Below are positions 7,298 to 12,971 of a stretch of DNA of 13,515 nucleotides, piece after piece. Below the pieces are notes generated by a model. The model did no database searches. It saw only the letters and a program-made list of their open reading frames with translations, and was not told the DNA's origin. The stretch's first letter is position 1; each line of letters opens with the position of its first letter. Origin of the DNA: CAZJFC01 sp964545245 (GTDB lineage Bacteria > Pseudomonadota > Alphaproteobacteria > Rickettsiales > 21-14-0-20-44-7); NCBI GenBank assembly GCA_964545245.1, contig CAZJFC010000049.1, forward strand, positions 1 to 13,515, written 5' to 3'. A program made the position numbers and the translations under genes.

Positions 7298-7449
7298 ATC
7301 CTCCGAAAATTTTTCAGGAGAAAAATTTATCGGGGGATCCGGTAATAAAATGTCAGCAGATATTTTATTACGCAAAAAGTCTCCTGACTTTTTGCCGAAA
7401 CACTAATGTTTACGGATACCGGATATTTTTTTCTCCTGAAAAAAAATCC
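7298..7449. repeat. Hairpin cluster, possible miniature inverted-repeat element
   Basis: This stretch has no credible ORF. Five inverted repeats fill it: 7298-7315 with 7320-7338 (18 pairs, one bulged A, one G-T pair, loop AGGA); 7342-7351 with 7362-7371 (10 perfect pairs); 7372-7381 with 7386-7395 (10 perfect pairs, loop TCCT); 7395-7402 with 7407-7415 (8 pairs, one bulged A, loop CTAA); and 7421-7433 with 7438-7449 (12 pairs, one bulged A, loop TCCT). The two outer hairpins are also imperfect reverse complements of each other: both contain TTTTTCAGGAGAAAAA (the right one on the minus strand), followed by TATC, then ATCC, then TAA. That gives the whole the look of a roughly 150-base element with terminal inverted repeats that are themselves palindromes. 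No target duplication was found. Confidence 0.5.
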
Positions 7450-7464
7450 CCTTTCCATTCTCCC

Positions 7465-7502
7465 GGCACCTCACCCCAGCCCTCTCCTCATAGGAGAGGG
7501 AG
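7465..7502. repeat. Dispersed 38-base hairpin repeat, copy 1
   Basis: It begins GGCACCTCACCCC and ends in a perfect hairpin, CCCTCTCCT (7480-7488), loop CAT, AGGAGAGGG (7492-7500). A second copy at 10080-10117 matches at 35 of 38 positions. CTCACCCC followed by a CCCTCTCC hairpin is a word seen in intergenic DNA of many proteobacteria, so this is probably a REP-like repeat. Confidence 0.75.
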
Positions 7503-7513
7503 TAACAACAAAA

Positions 7514-7535
7514 AAAGGCTCCCGGAGGAGCCTTT
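7514..7535 (-). terminator. Rho-independent terminator of the rpsF-rpsR-rplI operon
   Basis: On the minus strand AAAGGCTCC (7535-7527), loop TCCG and GGAGCCTTT (7522-7514) form a perfect 9-bp stem, followed by further T residues. It lies 22 bases beyond the rplI stop codon. The A-rich side upstream could make it work partly in both directions. Confidence 0.85.
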
Positions 7536-7556
7536 GAATCTTTGGTTTGCAGTAAG

Positions 7557-8102
7557 TTAGGCAGTTGCTTGGGTGGCAGCCGCTTCTTCAGCTTCGGCGG
7601 CTTTTTTGGCTGCGGCTTTTTCTTTCGTGTCTGCTGCGAGCTGGCCTTGCGCTTCGGATTCTGAGCGGGCGACGTTGACTTTTACTTCAACGGTAACATC
7701 GGCGTGGAGGTGGACCTGCGCAGAGTAAACGCCCACGGCTTTAATGATGTTGGCAAGCTCAACCGCTTTGCTGTCGATCTCAAAGCCTTTTTCTTTCACT
7801 GCCTGCGCGATTTCGCGGACGGTGACTGAACCGTAGAGGCGGCCATCTTCCGCAGCCTGGCGGATGATCGCTATTTCAAGGCCGTTAAGTTTTTTAGCCA
7901 CTGCCTCAGCTTCCTTGTGGGCTTCGGCGTTTTTCTTTTCAAGCTCGGCTTTGCGGGATTCGAAAACGGCGAGGTTTTCTTTGTTCACGCGAAGCGCGGC
8001 ACCGCGAGGGATGAGGTAGTTACGCGCATAGCCGTTCTTGACCTCGACTTTATCGCCGGTTTTGCCGAGTTTTTTAACTGGTTCGAGCAGGATGACTTCC
8101 AT
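7557..8102 (-). CDS. rplI: 50S ribosomal protein bL9
   Basis: A 181-residue large-subunit protein that binds 23S rRNA near the L1 stalk and helps maintain reading-frame fidelity. The N-terminal RNA-binding domain is MEVILLEPVKKLGKTGD followed by the conserved YARNYLIPRGAA (about 25-36). A long connecting helix (about 40-75) leads to the C-terminal domain with DGRLYGSVT (86-94). Beyond about residue 150 the protein carries an Ala/Lys/Glu-rich tail, a type of extension common in alphaproteobacterial L9. GGAG eight bases upstream supports the ATG at 8102. It is the last gene of the rpsF operon and is followed by a strong terminator. Confidence 0.97.
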   Translation of the reverse strand: MEVILLEPVKKLGKTGDKVEVKNGYARNYLIPRGAALRVNKENLAVFESRKAELEKKNAEAHKEAEAVAKKLNGLEIAIIRQAAEDGRLYGSVTVREIAQAVKEKGFEIDSKAVELANIIKAVGVYSAQVHLHADVTVEVKVNVARSESEAQGQLAADTKEKAAAKKAAEAEEAAATQATA

Positions 8103-8127
8103 TTCAATTCTCCGTATTTAATCCCGT

Positions 8128-8466
8128 TTATTTGCTGATATATGGCATAAGGCCAAGGAAGCGCGCGCGTTTGATAGCGGCTGAAAGTTCGCGCTGTTTC
8201 TTCTGCGAAACGCCGGTGATGCGGCTGGGCAAAATTTTGCCGCGCTCGGAAACGAATTTGCTTAAGAGCCTGACGTTCTTATAGTCAATTTTCGGGGCGC
8301 CTTCACCGGAAAGCGGGCATTGCCTTCTTGTACGGCTTACTGCTTTTTTGCCGACCAGCGCCGAAAGCGAAGGGAAGGAAGGGAGTGATTTGCGTGATGA
8401 CCCTATGCCGTATGTTTCATTGCGCGGTTCCGGCCTTTCACTGCGTCTGCTTCTGCTGTTTTCCAT
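8128..8466 (-). CDS. rpsR: 30S ribosomal protein bS18, N-terminally extended
   Basis: A 112-residue small-subunit protein that sits on the platform as a heterodimer with bS6. The family core starts near residue 47 and includes CPLSGEGAPKIDYKNVRLL, ERGKILPSRITG, QRELSAAIKRARFLGLMPY. Typical bS18 has 75-90 residues; here about 35-40 extra N-terminal residues are rich in Arg, Ser and Pro (MENSRSRRSERPEPRN). I saw no ATG, GTG or TTG start that would restore the usual length, so the extension seems real, although the ribosome-binding site before 8466 is weak. The gene lies 21 bases downstream of rpsF and 25 bases before rplI. Confidence 0.93.
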   Translation of the reverse strand: MENSRSRRSERPEPRNETYGIGSSRKSLPSFPSLSALVGKKAVSRTRRQCPLSGEGAPKIDYKNVRLLSKFVSERGKILPSRITGVSQKKQRELSAAIKRARFLGLMPYISK

Positions 8467-8487
8467 AATTATATAGTTCTCAGGTTA

Positions 8488-8847
8488 TTATTGGGTATCA
8501 ATTTTAAGTTCAAATTCATCATCATTATCGTTGCTGATGATCGGTGAAGGGTCGCGGCTGATTTTCTCAACAGCGATGGTGAGGTGGCGAACCACGTCCT
8601 CGTGGAGCCTTAAATTCCTTTCCAGTTCCTTAACCGTGGCCGCCGGAGCGTCACAACCGATGAGCGTATAGTGGCCTTTTTTCGCCTTCTTGATCTCATA
8701 GGCGAAGCTGCGAAGCCCCCAATACTCGGTCTTGATGATCTTTCCGCCGCCGCTTTCAAGGGCTTTGCTGAAATCGTTAGTCATTTTCTCAACATCTTTC
8801 TCGGCAATTTCCTGACGCGCGATGTATGTAATTTCGTAAAGTGCCAT
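8488..8847 (-). CDS. rpsF: 30S ribosomal protein bS6
   Basis: A 119-residue small-subunit protein and partner of bS18 in the platform. The ferredoxin-like fold opens with MALYEITYIARQEIAEKDVE. The conserved middle is YWGLRSFAYEIKKAKKGHYTLI, and HEDVVRHLTIAVEK closes the core. The acidic tail (ISNDNDDEFELKIDTQ) is usual for the family. It is first in the rpsF-rpsR-rplI operon. The Shine-Dalgarno is weak (A/G-rich AAAGAAA), and the leader upstream holds a candidate S6:S18 regulatory hairpin, so translation may be feedback-controlled. Confidence 0.96.
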   Translation of the reverse strand: MALYEITYIARQEIAEKDVEKMTNDFSKALESGGGKIIKTEYWGLRSFAYEIKKAKKGHYTLIGCDAPAATVKELERNLRLHEDVVRHLTIAVEKISRDPSPIISNDNDDEFELKIDTQ

Positions 8848-8877
8848 AAATTTCTTTGCTTTATTTCTTTGTTTTCC

Positions 8878-8905
8878 AATAGTTTTCGGTGTTTCCCCCG
8901 GTAAA
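8878..8905 (-). promoter_or_regulatory. Possible S6:S18 autoregulatory hairpin in the rpsF leader
   Basis: On the minus strand the leader contains TTTTACCGG, a GGGAAACA loop and CCGAAAA: a TTTT/AAAA stem, a bulged AC, then CGG/CCG. Many bacteria carry an rpsF leader hairpin with a CCG-containing bulge that is bound by the S6:S18 dimer. The location and the CACCG word fit, but I could not verify the consensus fold. Confidence 0.35.
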
Positions 8906-8925
8906 ATTAACCCTAGGGAGGGCGG

Positions 8926-8953
8926 ATATTACATATTTTTGCCCCGCTTGCAA
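8926..8953 (-). promoter_or_regulatory. Candidate rpsF promoter
   Basis: On the minus strand TTGCAA (8953-8948) and TAATAT (8931-8926) are separated by 16 bases, each matching the sigma-70 consensus at four of six positions. It would give a leader of about 72 bases. The -35 lies in a perfect palindrome GCTTGCAAGC (8946-8955). The assignment rests only on these matches. Confidence 0.35.
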
Positions 8954-8958
8954 GCAAA

Positions 8959-9097
8959 ATATCAGGGAAATATTACTCAGTTTAAGTATCTTTTATAATC
9001 TGTCATTCCCGCGAAGGCGGGAATCTTAGGCTAAGACCCCCGACTTCTCGGGGGGGACAGGTAAACTGAGACACCCCTAAAAGGGATATCAGGGAAA
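8959..9097. repeat. Nested inverted-repeat element with a 61-base cloverleaf
   Basis: At the core, CTGTC (9000-9004) pairs with GACAG (9056-9060) and encloses three adjacent hairpins: ATTCCCGC/GCGGGAAT (9005-9024, loop GAAG), CTTA/TAAG (9025-9035, loop GGC) and CCCCCGA/TCGGGGG (9037-9054, loop CTTC). Outside the loops only A9036 and G9055 are unpaired. Further out CTCAGTTTA (8976-8984) pairs with TAAACTGAG (9062-9070). Outside that, ATATCAGGGAAA occurs as a direct repeat at 8959-8970 and 9086-9097. The first hairpin is a common REP-like word (GTCATTCCCGCG...). The whole lies between the 3' end of the DUF3108 gene and the rpsF promoter, and could act as a terminator for the former. Confidence 0.6.
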
Positions 9098-9135
9098 ACA
9101 ATATACGGCTGTCCCGCAAGGTTTTGCGCGCGCAC

Positions 9136-9924
9136 TTAACCCCCGCAACCCGCGCCGATGCAGGATTTGGCAAGGGTGAATGTAGCCGAGCCAATCCGCG
9201 CCTTGCCCACCGCCCAAACCGGGATATAGGTCTGCGGGTCGAGGTAAACATCCACCACCGGGTTTTCGTCCTTCATGCGCTTAAGCTCATTACTGCTGAA
9301 CCCGGCCACCGGCTTGCGCTGCACCACAAGATGCAGGGTTTGCAGCATCTTGCCCTTAAGGTTCAGGAGCTTCGTCCCTTTCACGCTGACATCAATATCG
9401 AATTTGCGCCTGCCGTCAAACACATCAAGGCTGAAATCCTGTGGATATGGCCGGTTGGCCGCACGAAGCTCCATTATCTTCTTACGTGCCAGAACACCGG
9501 CAGTTACCGGGTCGAGGCTGTCTTTTTTCACGTCCACCGCCACTTTAGGATATTTACCGCGGTCATCTTGCGGCTTTATCGTTTCACCGGTGATCTTGCC
9601 GTTTTTAAACAACACCTCCATCTCGCGGTATTCCTTCTTGAGCTGCCAGCGGCTGACATAGGTTTCGGGAATATAGCCGGAGCCGGTGAGCCTGCCCGTC
9701 GCTATATTCGCGCTCCAGTATTTCATCAGGCGCTTGGCAAGGTTCATGGAATCAAGCGAGGCGATATAATTATATTCCCCGTTATTTTCATTCAGCTTAA
9801 GGTTAATCTGGCCGACGCGGATGCCGCTCCACTGGACATCATAACGGAGCTGCATGGTTTCATCCGCCGCGAAGGAAGGCATGGAAAACACCGCCAGCAG
9901 CATAATCATAAAAAGTTTTTTCAT
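9136..9924 (-). CDS. Exported DUF3108-family protein
   Basis: A 262-residue protein with a clear Sec signal peptide (MKKLFMIMLLAVFSMPSFA, cleavage before ADET). The mature part begins LRYDVQWSGIRVGQINL and contains NYIASLDSMNLAKRLMKYWSA and RKFDIDVSVKG, the beta-rich pattern of DUF3108 periplasmic proteins, whose function is not established. The region VVDVYLDPQTYIPVWAVGK is the typical closing strand pair. Two cysteines at the extreme C-terminus (SCIGAGCGG) could form a disulfide. It stands alone between rluC and the ribosomal operon, all on the minus strand. No good Shine-Dalgarno is visible before the ATG. The family call is by sequence resemblance from memory. Confidence 0.8.
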   Translation of the reverse strand: MKKLFMIMLLAVFSMPSFAADETMQLRYDVQWSGIRVGQINLKLNENNGEYNYIASLDSMNLAKRLMKYWSANIATGRLTGSGYIPETYVSRWQLKKEYREMEVLFKNGKITGETIKPQDDRGKYPKVAVDVKKDSLDPVTAGVLARKKIMELRAANRPYPQDFSLDVFDGRRKFDIDVSVKGTKLLNLKGKMLQTLHLVVQRKPVAGFSSNELKRMKDENPVVDVYLDPQTYIPVWAVGKARIGSATFTLAKSCIGAGCGG

Positions 9925-9986
9925 AGAGGTTATTATCTCATATTTCCGCTTATGCCGTCAAATTACAGTATGGTTACACAAAAAAG

Positions 9987-10014
9987 TTATTAGTCGTTAG
10001 TCATTGGTCATTAG
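9987..10014. repeat. Four-unit heptad tandem repeat
   Basis: TTATTAG, TCGTTAG, TCATTGG and TCATTAG follow each other without gaps, consensus TCATTAG. It lies 63 bases upstream of the DUF3108 gene start. The remaining DNA up to 10075 is T/G-rich on the plus strand and shows no gene. Confidence 0.55.
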
Positions 10015-10079
10015 AGAGTTGAGTGTCAGTGGCAATGTGAGTGTTAGTTTTCTGCTTCCACTGTCACCCCCACTCCCTT

Positions 10080-10117
10080 GGCACCTCACCCCGACCCTCT
10101 CCTCGTAGGAGAGGGAG
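10080..10117. repeat. Dispersed 38-base hairpin repeat, copy 2
   Basis: It matches copy 1 (7465-7502) at 35 of 38 positions. The hairpin arms CCCTCTCCT (10095-10103) and AGGAGAGGG (10107-10115) are fully conserved, while the loop changes from CAT to CGT. It lies between the rluC stop and the DUF3108 gene. Confidence 0.75.
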
Positions 10118-10127
10118 CCGCGATTCT

Positions 10128-10144
10128 CCCCCCTATCAGGGGGG
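10128..10144. repeat. CCCCCCT-ATC-AGGGGGG hairpin
   Basis: A perfect 7-bp inverted repeat 30 bases downstream of rluC (minus strand), next to dispersed repeat copy 2. The following GGGACGGAAGGGGGGTGG resembles another common intergenic word. It could help end rluC transcription, but it has no T tract. Confidence 0.5.
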
Positions 10145-10173
10145 ACGGAAGGGGGGTGGTCACTTACAACTAC

Positions 10174-11088
10174 TTAACGCTCATCCGGCTCAAGCTCCCT
10201 CATATGTGGCGGGAGGCCGGCGGTGATGTCGATGCCCAGTTCGGGAACCACCAGCCGCCGCGCGTGAAGGTGAAGTTTTTTGCTTATGCCCGGTATAAAG
10301 GCATCGCTGCCGCCGTATTTTCCATCACCGACTATCGGGCAGCCGATCGCCGCGCAATGAACCCTTAGCTGGTGCGTGCGCCCGGTTATCGGGGAAAGCT
10401 CAAGCCATGTCAGCTTGTTCGGCAGTTTTTCCAGCACCGTATATTCAGTACGCGCTTTCTTGCCTTCTTCTTCGTCCACCTCGACGCGCTCCATCTTCGC
10501 GCCTTTTTTGGCTAGGGAAAATTTAATGATCCCTTTCATCTGGTCAGGCACGCCGTTCACCAGCGCCCAATAAATCTTGGTGACATCCTTGCGCTGGAGC
10601 ATTGCGCTGAAAGTCGCCGCGGCGGTTGTCTTTTTCGCAATCGCCAAAACGCCTGACGTATCTTTATCGAGGCGGTGGACGAGTTTGTAGCGCTCGCTGA
10701 TGCTGTGGATCATATCATCCACCGAAACGGTGATGCCGCTGCCCCCTTGTGTCGCAAGGCCGGAAGGCTTGTTGATGATTATGTAGTCCTTATCCTCATA
10801 AATAACCAGCTTGTTGAATTCCGCCTCAAGCTTCGCGTCATCCCGCCGCTGGCGCGGCGCGTGCGCCTGTTTTGGCCTGCCGCCAGTCGCAAAACCGGAA
10901 TCCCGAATTTGTACCGCATCGCCGGTTTTTATGCGGTGGCTGGCTTCAACTTTCTTGCCGCTCACCCTCACCTGCCCCTTGCGCAGGTATTTCTGCAGCA
11001 TGGCGTGCGGCACTTCCGGCATATGGCGCTTGAACCAGCGGTCCAGCCTTATCCCGTTATCATCGGCGCTTACTTTATGTTCTTTCAT
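10174..11088 (-). CDS. rluC: 23S rRNA pseudouridine synthase, RluC/RluD family
   Basis: A 304-residue enzyme that isomerises specific uridines of 23S rRNA. An S4 RNA-binding domain covers about residues 12-65 (RLDRWFKRHMPEVPHAMLQKYL, then GQVRVSGKKVE). A linker rich in Arg and Lys follows. The catalytic domain holds HRLDKDTSG with the nucleophile Asp141, plus INKPSGLATQGG (105-116) and the later GRTHQLRVHCAAIGCPIVGD. RluC is favoured over RluD by the overall layout, but the two are hard to separate by eye. The ATG at 11088 is preferred over an in-frame GTG at 11136: the extra residues are unlike the family, and a promoter-like sequence would place transcription start almost on the ATG. It is divergent from holB. 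Confidence 0.92.
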   Translation of the reverse strand: MKEHKVSADDNGIRLDRWFKRHMPEVPHAMLQKYLRKGQVRVSGKKVEASHRIKTGDAVQIRDSGFATGGRPKQAHAPRQRRDDAKLEAEFNKLVIYEDKDYIIINKPSGLATQGGSGITVSVDDMIHSISERYKLVHRLDKDTSGVLAIAKKTTAAATFSAMLQRKDVTKIYWALVNGVPDQMKGIIKFSLAKKGAKMERVEVDEEEGKKARTEYTVLEKLPNKLTWLELSPITGRTHQLRVHCAAIGCPIVGDGKYGGSDAFIPGISKKLHLHARRLVVPELGIDITAGLPPHMRELEPDER

Positions 11089-11096
11089 GCGCGCGA

Positions 11097-11124
11097 TTGT
11101 TGATTTTCCGGTGCCGGTTGTCAA
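11097..11124 (-). promoter_or_regulatory. Candidate rluC promoter, near-leaderless
   Basis: On the minus strand a perfect TTGACA (11124-11119) is followed after 16 bases by AACAAT (11102-11097; four of six matches to TATAAT). Transcription would begin within a few bases of the ATG at 11088, and no Shine-Dalgarno is present there, which fits a leaderless mRNA. Confidence 0.4.
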
Positions 11125-11189
11125 TAAATCTCTCACAGCGCGGGTTTAGGGCTTTGACGTGACGGCAAGTAACAGTTATACCTTAGGCC

Positions 11190-12128
11190 ATGCATATCAT
11201 CGGCCATAGCGAAGCGGAAGACCTTCTCATGAAGGCGGATCTAAATCGGGCGCAAAGCTTTTTGCTTGAAGGGCAGCGCGGCATCGGCAAAGCCGGGCTG
11301 GCCGAAAAATATGCGGCGCATGTGCTGCGCAATGCCGAAAAAATCCGCGCGAGAAGCCATGCCGATTTTCTGGTTATCGAAAAAAGGACTGATGAGAAAT
11401 CCGGCAAGGAGAAAAAGGAAATCGTGGTTGAGGACGCAAGGAAACTGCGTGAATTCCTTGAACTCACCCCGGCGGAAGGTTTGCACCGCGTGGCGCTTAT
11501 CGATTCTGCCGATGAGCTTAACACACAGGCCGCCAACGCGATTTTAAAACTGGTTGAAGAACCGCCCAAGCGCTCGATCGTTATCCTGCTTTCGCATGGC
11601 GGGCATGTGCTGCCAACCATCCGTTCGCGCTGCATCTCAGTGAAATTAAGGCCGCTCGCGGAAAATGACATGGGAAAAGTCCTGCGCAATATCCTGCCTG
11701 ATGTAAGTGAGGATGATGCGGAAATACTGAAACAAATCGCCGAAGGCTCGCCGGGTATCGCGCAGGTGATCTATGAAAACGATGGGTTGTGGATCCTCGG
11801 CGAACTTGCGGAAATAATCGCGAATTACCCAAATACGAATTACCAGCAGCTCACAAAATTTGCCGAAAGGGTCGAAAAAGCTGACAATGGCTGGCAGGTT
11901 TTCTGCCATATTTTTGAATGGGCGGTGAGCCGCACCGCCAGGGATTTTGCCGCCGGTAAACCGGTCAGGCTCGGCCATGCGGAAATCCTCAAGCCGGTGA
12001 ATATAGCCTATCTGCTCGACAGGATGGAGCGCTGGAACGAACTACGCAGGGAAACCGAGGTCTTTAACCTTGATAAGAAACAAACCATCGCCCAGACCCT
12101 TGACGGTTTCGCAAAAATCATTGCCTGA
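11190..12128 (+). CDS. holB: DNA polymerase III subunit delta prime
   Basis: A 312-residue clamp-loader stator subunit that partners DnaX and delta. It has the AAA+ layout with a degenerate Walker A, GQRGIGKA (28-35, Ala in place of the Ser/Thr that helps bind ATP), as expected for non-hydrolysing delta prime. LIDSADELNTQAANAILKLVEEPP (103-126) is the family signature, and SRC (146-148) supplies the arginine finger to a neighbouring DnaX. There is no zinc-binding cysteine cluster. ATG at 11190 is the first in frame and fits the family; no clear ribosome-binding site is visible. The gene converges on the prepilin at 12138 with a gap of nine bases. The common neighbour tmk is not here. Confidence 0.92.
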   Translation: MHIIGHSEAEDLLMKADLNRAQSFLLEGQRGIGKAGLAEKYAAHVLRNAEKIRARSHADFLVIEKRTDEKSGKEKKEIVVEDARKLREFLELTPAEGLHRVALIDSADELNTQAANAILKLVEEPPKRSIVILLSHGGHVLPTIRSRCISVKLRPLAENDMGKVLRNILPDVSEDDAEILKQIAEGSPGIAQVIYENDGLWILGELAEIIANYPNTNYQQLTKFAERVEKADNGWQVFCHIFEWAVSRTARDFAAGKPVRLGHAEILKPVNIAYLLDRMERWNELRRETEVFNLDKKQTIAQTLDGFAKIIA

Positions 12129-12137
12129 AATTTTCCG

Positions 12138-12917
12138 CTAATCAACGACCTGCGAACCCATCAATATGCTAAGCTCGCAGCCGGCTGCCGTTGAACTGGT
12201 TTTATACCTGCTGTTAACCGCCGCAGGCAGTGTTGCATTCACTACGCAATCAGTATCGCGGCTGCCCCTGACCACGCCTTTTATCGGCATACCGTCATCC
12301 ATTTTCCTATCCAGTGAATCGGCCTCCGCCGGAGTAAAAACCGGTTTTACATCATCTATCAGGTTGGGGTTCAGGGTCATATCGGTTATCAGGAAATGGA
12401 TTTTGGTTTCATCAAAAGTCTCACCACCGTTCAACGGATTCGTCATAGGCTTGCAACCCCCGCCCAGCACCAGTAAATTGGCCTTGGGTGAAAATTCCAG
12501 CGCAGGTACGTTAACATCAGGGGGTGTAGAGTCCAGCCCCTGCCCCGGCGGGATGGTAAGAGTAAATTTCAATCCCGGAGGCCCGAACTCCGAAAGGCCA
12601 AGGTGAACCCAGAAATTACTATGCTCAATCATGGGGTTGCCCCATAAATCATCGCATACGGTTCCTGCCGAAAACATTTTGCCATCACCATTGCCGGGGT
12701 TGGGAAAACCGGGAACGTCACCGGGGACGGCTCCGTAATAAGTCTTAAAATTCTTTACCATCACCTCATATTGCTGAACTTCCCTTATCACCGATTGCAG
12801 CTTTGAGGTACGCACCATACTAAGCGCAGTAAGTGTCCCGCCTATCAGCATGCCGATTATGACAATCACAATCGCAAGCTCAACCAGCGTGAACCCTTTC
12901 CTGTTATATTTATCCAT
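12138..12917 (-). CDS. Prepilin-like protein with N-terminal methylation motif (copy 2)
   Basis: A 259-residue prepilin or pseudopilin. A short basic leader MDKYNRKG ends in Gly8, followed by FTLVELAIVIVIIGMLIGG with Glu at mature position 5 and a hydrophobic helix to about residue 30. The globular domain shares with copy 1 (2247-3050) NFWVHLG, a PPDVNVP/PPDLNIP segment, a DRKMDDG turn and two C-terminal cysteines (DTDC, AGCELS). The two are clearly paralogues but strongly diverged. The gene stands alone, converging on holB, and no other pilus or secretion gene is in view. Whether it is a major pilin, minor pilin or pseudopilin cannot be told from sequence. Confidence 0.88.
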   Translation of the reverse strand: MDKYNRKGFTLVELAIVIVIIGMLIGGTLTALSMVRTSKLQSVIREVQQYEVMVKNFKTYYGAVPGDVPGFPNPGNGDGKMFSAGTVCDDLWGNPMIEHSNFWVHLGLSEFGPPGLKFTLTIPPGQGLDSTPPDVNVPALEFSPKANLLVLGGGCKPMTNPLNGGETFDETKIHFLITDMTLNPNLIDDVKPVFTPAEADSLDRKMDDGMPIKGVVRGSRDTDCVVNATLPAAVNSRYKTSSTAAGCELSILMGSQVVD

Positions 12918-12971
12918 ATTGCCAATATAGGACGCTGCCGGCTCAATTGCCAGCCCGATTTAGCGCATGGC

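Noticed and set aside
7086..7406. 106-codon plus-strand frame running over the end of ddpX into the hairpin region
   Set aside because: It is built from repeat and hairpin DNA, starts inside ddpX in another frame, and has no ribosome-binding site or motif.
9000..9060. Cloverleaf as a tRNA gene
   Set aside because: Arm lengths, loops and the absence of a T-loop GTTCRA or an anticodon-loop pattern exclude a tRNA.
9124..9993. 289-codon plus-strand open frame over the DUF3108 gene
   Set aside because: The minus strand shows a signal peptide and family pattern. The plus frame runs through the terminator and promoter region and lacks a ribosome-binding site.
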